Shown piece by piece: positions 27,064 through 36,000 of a DNA stretch of 64,000 nucleotides. Where the stretch lies: positions 1,798,001 to 1,862,000 of the forward strand of contig NZ_CP097263.1 in NCBI RefSeq assembly GCF_028622115.1. The letters run 5' to 3'. This stretch comes from Kutzneria chonburiensis (GTDB lineage Bacteria; Actinomycetota; Actinomycetes; Mycobacteriales; Pseudonocardiaceae). Within the stretch, counting starts at the first letter, position 1. Every line of letters starts with the position of its first letter. A model generated the notes under the pieces. The model ran no database searches and had not been told where the DNA came from. It saw only the letters and a program-made list of their open reading frames with translations. Made by a program: the position numbers and the translations under genes.

Positions 27064-28427
27064 TGGGCCGGCCACTGCGGGTCGCGGTGGTCGGCGCGGG
27101 GCCGGCCGGTGTCTACACCGCGGAGGCGCTGGTCCGGTCCGGCACGCCGGTGTCGATCGACGTGCTGGACCGGCTGCCGACCCCGTACGGACTCGTCCGG
27201 TACGGGGTCGCGCCGGACCACCCGAAGACCCGAAGCATCGCCGACGCGCTGCGCCGCACGCTGGAGCATCCGGCGGTGCGCTTCCTCGGCAACGTCACGC
27301 ACGGCGTCGACGTGCATCTGGCCGACCTCAAGGCGCACTACGACGTGGTGGTCTACGCGACCGGCGCGGACGACAACCGCCGCCTCGGCGTGCCGGGGGA
27401 GGACCTGCCCGGCAGCTGTTCCGCGACCGAACTGGTGGCCTGGTACAACGCGCATCCCAGCGTCGTCCGGCCGCCGTGCGGGGTGCTGGCGGCCAAGGCG
27501 GTCGCCGTAGTCGGGGCCGGCAACGTGGCGCTGGACGTCGCCCGGGTCCTCGTGGCCGGCGCCGACCGGCTGGGCGACAGCGAGGTTCCCGACCGCGTGC
27601 TCGCCGACCTCCGCCGCCGCGCGGTCACCGACGTGCACGTGGTGGCTCGACGTGGACCCGCACAGGTCAAGTTCACCGTTGCCGAGCTGCGTGAGATCGG
27701 CACGCTCGAGGACGTTGACGTGATCGTCGACCCGGCCGAGCTCGCCGATGTCCCGCCACCGGCGGACCGGCGGACGCGCGGGAACGTGGCGCTGCTGCAC
27801 GAGTGGTCGCGACGGCCACGGGGCGACGCGCGGCGGCGGATCCACTTCGCCTTCTGGCGACGGCCCGTTGCCGTTGTCGGCTCCGCCGCCGTCGAGGCAC
27901 TGCACTTCGCCGACGCCCGGCCGCTGCCGGTGCAGGCGGTGGTTCGAGCCATCGGCTACCGCGGGCGGCCGATCCCGGGGCTCCCCTTCGACGAGGTCGC
28001 CGGCATCCTGCCGAACCGGATGGGCAGCGTGGTGGACCACGCCGGGGTCGCGGTTCCCGCCGTGTACGTCGCCGGCTGGCTCAAACGCGGCCCGACCGGC
28101 GTGATCGGCAGCAACAAGTCCGACGCCGCCGAGACGGTCCGTCAACTCCTCGCCGACGGCCCGGCCCTGTCGGCGACCGAGCCCGAACCCGACGCGGTCA
28201 CCGACCTGCTCGACGCCCGCGGCGTCCAGTACGTCACCTGGGCGGACTGGCAGCGCCTCGACGCGTACGAGCTCGGCCTCGGGCGGGCCCGGGGGCGGTC
28301 CCGGGTCCAGACCGACGGCCTCGCCACGATGCTCGCGGTGTGCCGGCCTCAGACCCCGTCCAGGCACACCAGGGCCGGTTCCAGGCGGCCGGCGGCGACC
28401 AGCCGGACCAGCGGCGAGAACCCGTAG
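27063..28427 (+). CDS. fprA: FprA-like ferredoxin/adrenodoxin-type NADP reductase
   Basis: 454 residues. FAD-binding VVGAGPAGVYTAE (9-21), the diagnostic DRLPTPYGLVRYGVAPDH, NADPH-binding VVGAGNVALDVARVL and ARRGPAQVKFT, and C-terminal GWLKRGPTGVIGSNKSDAAET. This is the FprA/adrenodoxin reductase family that passes electrons from NADPH to ferredoxins serving P450s. It could supply the P450 at 19775. The last 26 codons run into the opposing SARP gene (overlap 28349-28427). They read as low-complexity Arg/Pro/Ser sequence, so the functional C-terminus may end earlier. Confidence 0.93.
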   Translation: MGRPLRVAVVGAGPAGVYTAEALVRSGTPVSIDVLDRLPTPYGLVRYGVAPDHPKTRSIADALRRTLEHPAVRFLGNVTHGVDVHLADLKAHYDVVVYATGADDNRRLGVPGEDLPGSCSATELVAWYNAHPSVVRPPCGVLAAKAVAVVGAGNVALDVARVLVAGADRLGDSEVPDRVLADLRRRAVTDVHVVARRGPAQVKFTVAELREIGTLEDVDVIVDPAELADVPPPADRRTRGNVALLHEWSRRPRGDARRRIHFAFWRRPVAVVGSAAVEALHFADARPLPVQAVVRAIGYRGRPIPGLPFDEVAGILPNRMGSVVDHAGVAVPAVYVAGWLKRGPTGVIGSNKSDAAETVRQLLADGPALSATEPEPDAVTDLLDARGVQYVTWADWQRLDAYELGLGRARGRSRVQTDGLATMLAVCRPQTPSRHTRAGSRRPAATSRTSGENP

Positions 28428-30178
28428 CGGAACCTGTCGTCCTCGACGTCACCCGGCGGTGCGACATCCGCGAGCTGGAACTCGACCAGGCTCTCCAGAA
28501 TCGACTCGGCGGCCTGCTCGTCGACACCGAGAACGGTGGCCGCCTGTGCCGACGAGAGTGGTTCGGCGGCGGCGCCGGCCAGCGCCGGGAAGGCGGCCCG
28601 CGCGGCCGGCGGCAGCAGCAGGCAGGTCGCGTGGACCGACCCGCCGATGCCCAGTTCGCCGACCAGCCGCTCGCGGGCCGACGCGTCGTCGTTGGCCAGC
28701 CGTCGAACCAGCCGCCGGATCGGCCAGTGTAAGCGAACGCGGAGCATGGTCGCGGCGGCATGCAGCACCTGTGGGCTGCCACCGCACAGCTGCACCAGGT
28801 TCTGCGCGTCAGCGATCTCCCGCACCACGCGGTCGTTGCCCAACTCGGCGACGAGCAGCGCGAGGGCGTCAGCTTCGCCGAGCGGCCGCAGGTCGACCAG
28901 GCCGGTCGCCGACGGCGCGAACATCCGGCAGCGCGTCGTGGCCAGGGTGGCGCAGCGGGAACCGGTGGGCAGCAGGGGAGCCAGCTGCCCCGCGTCGACC
29001 ACGTCGTCGAGCACGACCAGCACCCTGCGGTGCGCGGTCCAACTGCGGAACAGCCGGCCGCGCTCGTCGAGATCCCCGGCCAACCCGTCGCGCGGCATCC
29101 CGGTGGCCCGCAGGAAATCGGCCAGCACGTCGCTCGGATCGACCGGCGCGCCCGACGTCGACTGTAGGCGCGCGTAGAACTGGCCGTCCGGGAAACTGGC
29201 GCGGACGCCGTGGGCGCTGTGCACGCAGAGCGTCGTCTTGCCGATGCCGGGCGGTCCGCTGACCAGCATGACCGGCGGCGTCGCACTCGGCGCGGCCGTC
29301 AACGCCTCGCGCAGATCCGCCTCGTCGGCGTCCCGGCCGATCACGCTGGGCACGTTCGCGGGCAACTGGGCCGGCGGCTCGACGGCCTTTCCGGTCCGTG
29401 CGGCGAGCCCGGCCGCCGGGCGCGTGTCCAGCGACGGGGCGGCCGACAGCACGTCCCGCTGGAGCTGTTGCAGCACGGCGGACGGTTCCAGACCGAGTTC
29501 CCTGGCCAGCGCGTCCCGGGCGCGCTGGTAGACCTGTAGCGACTCGGACCGGCGGCCCGCGGTGTAGAGGGCCTGCATCAGATTCGCCTGGAAACCCTCG
29601 TGCGTGGGATGCAGCGCGACCAGATTGGTGAGTTCGCCGATCAGCTCGTGGTGCCGGCCGAGCTGAAGGTCGGCGGCGATACGCAGCTCCAGCACGCTCT
29701 TGCGCAGCTCTTCGAGCCGCACGGTCTCCGAATGCAGGAGCCGACCGACCGGCACGTCGCGCAGCATCTGCCCGCGGTAGCCGCGCAGTGCGGCGCGCAG
29801 CGTCTCGGCCGCCGACTCCACGTTTCCCGCGCCGAGTTCGAGCCGGCCACGCTCGGCGAGCTGCTCGAACACGTGCGCGTCCACCGAGTTCGCGGCCAGC
29901 CTGAGCAGGTAGCCGCCGGGCCTCGTGGTCAGCACCGGGCTGTCGTCACCGCTTGTCCTGAACACCTTCCTCAATTGGTAGACATAGGTCTGCAGGGTCG
30001 TCATGGCACTGACCGGCGGTCGCTCCGCCCACAGTTCGTCGATGATCTGGTCGATGCCGATGACCTTGTTCGCGCTCACCGACAGCAGGGCGAGCACCTG
30101 CCGCAGCTTCGGCGCCGACGGCGTGATGATCACACCGCGGTGCACCACCTGAAAAGATCCGAGCACAGAGACCTGCAC
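28349..30178 (-). CDS. SARP-family activator with NB-ARC domain (2)
   Basis: 609 residues from a GTG at 30178, chosen because GAGGGGGA lies 8 bp upstream and the winged helix begins at VSVLGSFQVV. Order: OmpR-like winged helix (1-95, LQTYVYQLRKVF), BTAD (about 100-250, ending ELGLEPSAVLQQLQ), NB-ARC with P-loop GPPGIGKTTL (308-317), and Walker-B-type VLVVLDDV. It is the second SARP of the cluster. It diverges from the giant operon at 30715, and its promoter region contains a SARP box and -10 element pointing towards that operon. Confidence 0.9.
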   Translation of the reverse strand: MQVSVLGSFQVVHRGVIITPSAPKLRQVLALLSVSANKVIGIDQIIDELWAERPPVSAMTTLQTYVYQLRKVFRTSGDDSPVLTTRPGGYLLRLAANSVDAHVFEQLAERGRLELGAGNVESAAETLRAALRGYRGQMLRDVPVGRLLHSETVRLEELRKSVLELRIAADLQLGRHHELIGELTNLVALHPTHEGFQANLMQALYTAGRRSESLQVYQRARDALARELGLEPSAVLQQLQRDVLSAAPSLDTRPAAGLAARTGKAVEPPAQLPANVPSVIGRDADEADLREALTAAPSATPPVMLVSGPPGIGKTTLCVHSAHGVRASFPDGQFYARLQSTSGAPVDPSDVLADFLRATGMPRDGLAGDLDERGRLFRSWTAHRRVLVVLDDVVDAGQLAPLLPTGSRCATLATTRCRMFAPSATGLVDLRPLGEADALALLVAELGNDRVVREIADAQNLVQLCGGSPQVLHAAATMLRVRLHWPIRRLVRRLANDDASARERLVGELGIGGSVHATCLLLPPAARAAFPALAGAAAEPLSSAQAATVLGVDEQAAESILESLVEFQLADVAPPGDVEDDRFRYGFSPLVRLVAAGRLEPALVCLDGV

Positions 30179-30705
30179 CTCAGCATTCCCCCTCGTAATT
30201 GGCCGCGAAAACCGCGATCCCCCGGTCGCCGGGCCATCCAGATCCCCCCATGTCCCCACCCGTTCCGGGCGACCCTACGTGCGCGCTCTAGCACGTCAGT
30301 AGCACGACACTCGAACGGCACTCGAAAGCGGTGGCCCCCTCACTCGAATGCGACAACCCCTATCCTGTGAAAACTTGGGCAGCAGGATAAACGAAGTGCA
30401 CGGAATGTGTCGGTGGAGTCACTCCAGGTCGAAGTGGGTGAGCGTCAAACAATTTTTCCTGCCAATATTCCAGCAATCCACACATGCGCTCCCGGGCGGC
30501 CGAGGCCGACTGTATCCTGCGCCGGCGCGGTCATCGCCCGGTCATCGCCGTGAGCCACGCGCTGCTCGGCGGCTGCCCCGTCGCAAGTGTTTACGCGGAA
30601 CGGCGCATCCAGATAGCGGGTTCGACGGGGGTGGTCACCCGGTGAGCGGTGGTGTCACGATGAGGTGGCTGACCGTCGTCGTCGACGTAATGTGCGTCTG
30701 GGGGA
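30179..30705. other. 527-bp non-coding control region
   Basis: No credible gene is visible between the SARP (2) start and the protease. The first part holds the SARP-type box and -10 element. The part from 30367 to 30700 would be a long 5' leader of about 330 nt and includes a relatively A/T-rich stretch (about 30449-30483). A second TATCCT occurs near 30512 and another TCGAAGT near 30430. No riboswitch fold was recognised by eye. Confidence 0.6.
30311..30366 (+). promoter_or_regulatory. SARP-type box and -10 element facing the giant operon
   Basis: Three TCGAAnn repeats: TCGAACG (30311), TCGAAAG (30322, +11) and TCGAATG (30344, +22). TATCCT (30361-30366) follows 10 bp after the last repeat, close to the repeat-to-minus-10 distance described for SARP-activated promoters. 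This is the cleanest SARP box in the window, and its -10 points to the protease operon at 30715. Confidence 0.75.
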
Positions 30706-30714
30706 ATGGATGCC

Positions 30715-33087
30715 ATGGCACTGGAACCCGCATTACAGCACGCGTTGGCGGTGTGGCGGACCGAACTCGGTTACGCCGCCGAGGGACGTCATCCCCGGCT
30801 GAGCGAATCGGAGCTCGCGGGTCGGCGTGTCCCGGTGATCGTGCGGTACTCCGGCGACATCGAGGCGTTGCGGGAGGCGGGCCTCGACACCGGCTACGAC
30901 CAGGGCGGAACGGTTTCGGGAAGTATCGCGCTGGCCGACCTGGAACGATTCGGCGCGGTGGCGGGAGTCGAATCCGTCGCGCTCGTGCCGGAGGTGCGGC
31001 CGTTACTCGACAACACGGTCAAGGAAATGCGGGTGCCGTGGAAGGTGCCGCCGTCGACGCCGTGGCCGGGGCAGGGCCTCCACGTGATCGTCGCGGTGAT
31101 CGACACCGGCATCGACGTCTTCCACGATTCCTTCCGCGACGAGGACGCCGACGGGTCGACCCGAATTCTGGAGTTGTGGGACCAGAGCGCGACGACCGGC
31201 GGCTCGCCGCCACCGGTCGGGTTCCAGCAGAAGGGCCGGCTCTACTCGGCCGCCGACATCAACGCGGGCATCGCCGCCGGGCCGCCGTTTGCGAGCGTCG
31301 ACAAGGACGGCCACGGCACCCACGTCGCGGGCATTGCCGCCGGGGACGGCAGCCAGACCGACAAGTGCAGCGGCCCCGGCACCTACACCGGGGTTGCGCC
31401 GGACGCCGATCTGGTCATCGTGAAGGCGGTCGGGGTGCCGGACGCCAAGCTGGCGGATGCCATCCGGTGGTGTGCCCAGGCCGGCGCCAGGAACCCGGTG
31501 GGGAATCCGCCGGTCGCGCGCCCGGTCGTGATCAACTGTAGCTTCGGCGCCGACCTCGGTCCGCACGACGGCACCGACACCCTGGACGGGGTCGTCAACG
31601 AGATCCTGCGCCCCGCGGCCGGCCCGCCGGCCGGCATCGCCATCGTGGTGGCGGCGGGCAACGCGGGCCGCGACGAGATACACGAGGCCGGCACGGTCCC
31701 GGCCAACGCGTCCGTCACCGTTCCCTTCTTCGTGCCGGCGGATTCGAAGACGCCGGACACGCTCGACCTCTGGTACTCCGGCGGTGCGTCGCTGAACGTC
31801 GAGATCGTCGCGCCGCCCGATTCCGCGCGCGGCGGCACGAACACGACCGGCGTCATCGTGCCCGGTGGTGCCACGGTGAACCGCAATATCGGCGGGATGA
31901 CGCTGAACGTCATGTCCTCCGCGCCGCAGCCGGCGCACAGCGCCATGCGGCAGATCATGGTCACGATCTCGGTGCCGGCGAACCAGACGGTCCGCAACGG
32001 GGTGTGGCAGCTGAAGCTGACCAACACGACCGCGACTCCGGCCGTCTGGAACGCGTGGTGCCAGACCAAGCACGCCGACAGCTTCCCGACGTTCCGTCTG
32101 CCGTCGGAGTCGGATCGGGTCGAGCGGCGGCGGCTGAACACCATCGCCTCGCCGGGCACCTCGCGCAACGCCATCACCGTCGCCAGCTACGACGACCGGG
32201 GCGGGGATCTCGCCGAGTCGTCCTCGCGGGGCGCGCCGACCCAGCCCGTCGTCCCGGCCGGCGAGATCAAGCCGACGATCGCGGCCCCCGGTGTCTCGGT
32301 GGCGGCCCCGCGCAGCCGCGACGACGCGCACGAGAACTCGTCCTGCTGCGACCAGTTGGTGATCGACAAGAACGGCACCAGCATGGCGTCGCCGCACATC
32401 GCCGGTCTGGTGGCGCTGATGTTCGAGAAGAACCGGACGCTGACCTTCGAACAGGCCCGCGCGCACCTTCAGCAGTCGGGCCGGATCGACGGCATCCCGG
32501 CCGACGAGGCGCCGCCGGAGATCGACCCGGCGACCCACATCCGCGGCAACCACATCTGGGGCTCGGGCAAGGTCAACGCCGCGGTGGCGCTGGCCGGCAT
32601 TCCGGTCTTCACGGGCGTCGCCGCGAGCGGTGGCGCCGCCGGAGCGCGGCCGCTGGCGTACGCCCCCGAGGACATCGGCCTTACGCCGCACACGTTCCGG
32701 TCCCGCCTCGCCGACCTGCAACGGCGCTTCGGCTCCCGTCCCGGCTTGCAGTTGTTCGCGTCGCTGGTGAGCGAGCACGTCGACGAGGTGCTGCGGCTGG
32801 TCAACGAGAACCGCAGGGTGCTTGTGGTTTGGCGGCGGCGCGGCGGACCGCAGCTGGTGCGTCGCCTGCTGCACGGCCCCGCGCCGAGCAACACGCTGCT
32901 GCCCGAGGTGATCGACGGTCACGACGTGGCCGAGCTGATCGCCGGGTTCGTCGCGGTGCTCGACCGGTTCGCCGGCCCACGGCTGCGCGCCGACATCGCG
33001 CGGTTCGCCGACTTCGTCCGACTGTGGCCGGGCGCCAGCCTCGACCGGCTCGACGAGGTCGCGCTGAGCTACGGGGCCGGCCGGTGA
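30715..33087 (+). CDS. Subtilisin-like (S8) protease with insertion and C-terminal helical domain, no signal peptide
   Basis: 790 residues from the ATG at 30715, which has GGGGGA 9 bp upstream; the ATG at 30706 lies too close to that site. Catalytic triad D130 (VIDTGID), H200 (GHGTHVAG) and S556 (NGTSMASPH), with oxyanion Asn316 (AAGNAG). A beta-sandwich-like insert of about 140 residues lies between Asn and Ser (about 332-470). The C-terminal 160 residues (HTFRSRLADLQRRFG...) look helical. There is no secretion signal, which is unusual for subtilases, so action in the cytoplasm or export by another route is implied. First gene of the large operon; the stop overlaps the next start (GTGA). Substrate unknown. 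Confidence 0.88.
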   Translation: MALEPALQHALAVWRTELGYAAEGRHPRLSESELAGRRVPVIVRYSGDIEALREAGLDTGYDQGGTVSGSIALADLERFGAVAGVESVALVPEVRPLLDNTVKEMRVPWKVPPSTPWPGQGLHVIVAVIDTGIDVFHDSFRDEDADGSTRILELWDQSATTGGSPPPVGFQQKGRLYSAADINAGIAAGPPFASVDKDGHGTHVAGIAAGDGSQTDKCSGPGTYTGVAPDADLVIVKAVGVPDAKLADAIRWCAQAGARNPVGNPPVARPVVINCSFGADLGPHDGTDTLDGVVNEILRPAAGPPAGIAIVVAAGNAGRDEIHEAGTVPANASVTVPFFVPADSKTPDTLDLWYSGGASLNVEIVAPPDSARGGTNTTGVIVPGGATVNRNIGGMTLNVMSSAPQPAHSAMRQIMVTISVPANQTVRNGVWQLKLTNTTATPAVWNAWCQTKHADSFPTFRLPSESDRVERRRLNTIASPGTSRNAITVASYDDRGGDLAESSSRGAPTQPVVPAGEIKPTIAAPGVSVAAPRSRDDAHENSSCCDQLVIDKNGTSMASPHIAGLVALMFEKNRTLTFEQARAHLQQSGRIDGIPADEAPPEIDPATHIRGNHIWGSGKVNAAVALAGIPVFTGVAASGGAAGARPLAYAPEDIGLTPHTFRSRLADLQRRFGSRPGLQLFASLVSEHVDEVLRLVNENRRVLVVWRRRGGPQLVRRLLHGPAPSNTLLPEVIDGHDVAELIAGFVAVLDRFAGPRLRADIARFADFVRLWPGASLDRLDEVALSYGAGR

Positions 33088-36000
33088 GCGGCGCGGGCAC
33101 CCTGGAGGTGCTTGCCCGGGAGATCGCCAACGCTTTGCTGCCGCTGCAACAGAATCTCGCCGCGGACAAGCGTGACGCGTTCTTCGCCGACCTCGGGTTC
33201 CGGCTGCCGAACGGTCTCGGCGCGGCCGGCGACGCCCTCGCCACCGTCGTCCGGCAGGTCGGCGCCGCCGCGCCGATCATCGTCCAGCTCACGCAGGCCA
33301 TCACCGACGGCGACGACGCGGCGATCGTCCAAGAAGGACTGGCCCTGCTGCGTGGCATCACGGAGACGTTCACCGCGATCGACGCACTGGCGCCCGCGCT
33401 GACCGCGGCGGTGAACGGCGCCACCGGCCTGACCGCGGCGCAGCGCACCCGTCTGCTGGCCGACGCGGCGCAGATGCCCCAGCGGCTCGTCGAGCTCGCG
33501 GTGATCTCGTACATCGAGAGCAAAGGCCGCGCTGCCACCGAGTTGCTCGCACTGCTCGGGGTCGTGGACGACAGCACGGTGAGCGATCCCGAAGACCCGG
33601 AGACGGTGTCGGGGCGCCGCCGGCGGCTGCGCATCGATCGCTTCCTCACCATCCTGACGGACCCGGCCCGCTGGCTGCGCGACACGTTCGGCTTCGGGAC
33701 GCCCGGTTTCGACGGGTCGCTGCTGTGGCCGCGGGTCTCCGAGCTGCTTGCCGGGCGCGACATGGACTTCGTGCTGCTCACGCCACCGGGCGCGCCGCCG
33801 GTGCTCGAGGCGTACCTGTTCCGGCTGAGCGTCGACCCGGCCACGAGCCCGCCCGCACTCACGGCACGGCTGCGGGTGCCGGCGAAAGAGGACGTCCTGC
33901 TGACCATCCCGGTCGGCTCGCTGTGGAAGCTGACCCTCGCGGTCGCGTCGCGTTTCGAGTTCGGACTGGACGCCAGCGTCCAGCCGCCGTTCGACGTCGA
34001 GCTGACGCCGCCGACCGGCGCGCTGGAAGTGGACCTGAGCGCCGGCGTGCTCGCCGAGCGAGCCGGCGTGCCTATCGTGCTGATCGGCCAGACGGGTTCC
34101 TCGCGCCTGGAGGTCGGCCGATTCGCCATCGACGTCGGGCTGCGGGCGACCGCCGACACGGGTGGCCACATCACTGTGGAGCCGTCCGCACGCGTGGAGC
34201 TGAGCGGCGGGCACGTGCTCATCGACCTGTCCGGCGCCGACGGCTTCATCGGCACCATCGCGGACGGCGCGAAGATCGAGTCGAACTTCGCGATCATCGG
34301 GACCTGGTCGCCGTCGACCGGGCTGCGGCTGGAGGGCAGCGGCGGGCTCGACCTCGAACTGCCGCTGCATGTGGCGGTGGGGCCGATCGAGATCACCGCG
34401 CTGCACCTCGGCGCCGCGCTCGGCGCGGACGGCTCGGTGCCGATCGAGGTCTCCGGCGCGTTCAACGCAAGCCTCGGCCCGATCAGCGCGGCCGTCGACC
34501 GGGTCGGGCTGATCGCCGACCTGACCTTCCCCGACGGCGGCGGCAACCTCGGCGTGGCCGACCTCGCGTTCCGGTTCAAGCCGCCGACCGGTGTCGGGCT
34601 GGCAGTCGACGCCGGGATCGTGGCCGGCGGCGGGTTCCTGTCCTTCGACGAGGCACGCGGCGAGTACGCGGGCGCGCTGGAGCTGGAGTTCGCCGGCTTC
34701 ATCGACGTCAAGGCGATCGGGCTGATCACCACCCGGATGCCGGACGGCAGCAGGGGATTCTCCCTGCTGATCGTGCTGACCGCCGAGTTCGGCAGCGGCA
34801 TCCAGCTCGGCTTCGGGTTCACCCTGCTCGGCGTCGGCGGCATCCTCGGGCTCAACCGCCGGATGGACCTGGACGCGCTGGTCGAGGGCGTCGTGACCGG
34901 GTCGATCCAGTCGGTGATGTTCCCCCAGGACGTGATCGCCAACGCGCCGCGGATCCTCAGCGACCTGCGGAAGTTCTTCCCGCCCGAGGACGGCACGTTC
35001 CTCGTCGGCCCGATGGCCAAGATCGGCTGGGGCACGCCGACGCTGATCAGCGTGTCCCTCGGGGTGATCGTCGAGATCCCGCCCGGCAACATCGCGGTGC
35101 TCGGCCTGCTCGAATGCGTGCTGCCCAGCGAGGACGTCGCGCTGCTGGTGTTGCGGGTGAGCTTCGTCGGCGCGCTGGAGGTCGACCGGTCGAGGCTGTG
35201 GTTCTTCGCCAAGCTCTTCGACTCGCGGGTCCTGTCCATGACCATCGAGGGCGGCATGGGCCTGCTCGTGGTCTGGGGCGACAACCCCGACTTCGTGCTG
35301 TCGGTAGGCGGGTTCCACCCGGCCTACACGCCGCCGCCGCTGCCGTTCCCGGTGCCGCCACGGATCTCCGTCGACATCCTCAACGCGCCGGGCCGGCTGA
35401 TCCGCGTGTCCGGGTATCTGGCCGTCACCAGCAACACCGTCCAGTTCGGCGCGAAGGCCGAGCTGCGGCTGGGTTTCAGCGACTTCGGCATCGAGGGTCA
35501 CCTCGCCTTCGACGCGCTGTTCCGCTTCTCCCCGTTCTCCTTCGTCGTGCACGTGTCCGCCGGGGTCTCGTTGAAGGCGTTCGGCGTCGGCATGTTCGGC
35601 ATCGACCTGGACTTCACGCTGGAAGGTCCCGCGCCGTGGCGGGCGCACGGCCGCGGCTCGATCTCCCTGCTGTTCTTCGACATCTCCGCCGACTTCGACA
35701 TCACCTGGGGCGAGGCGCGGACCACCACACTGCCACCGGTCGCGGTACTTGCGCTGCTGGAGGCCGAGGTCCGCAAGACGGAGGGCTGGCAGACCAGGCT
35801 GCCGGCCGGCGGGTTCAACCCGATGGTCACGCTCCGGCACCTGCCGCCCGGCGACGACCTGGTGCTGCACCCGCTCGGCACGCTGGCCATCCACCAGCGG
35901 GCCATCCCGCTCGGCGTCCGCATCGACCGGGTAGGCGCGCAGCGTCCGAGCGACGGCAAGCGGTTCACCGTCGCCCCGGCGCAGAACAGCGGGCTGGTGC

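Noticed and set aside
30348-31541. Plus-strand frame covering the leader and protease 5' end
   Set aside because: It becomes Arg/Gly-rich shadow across the protease and has no coding features.
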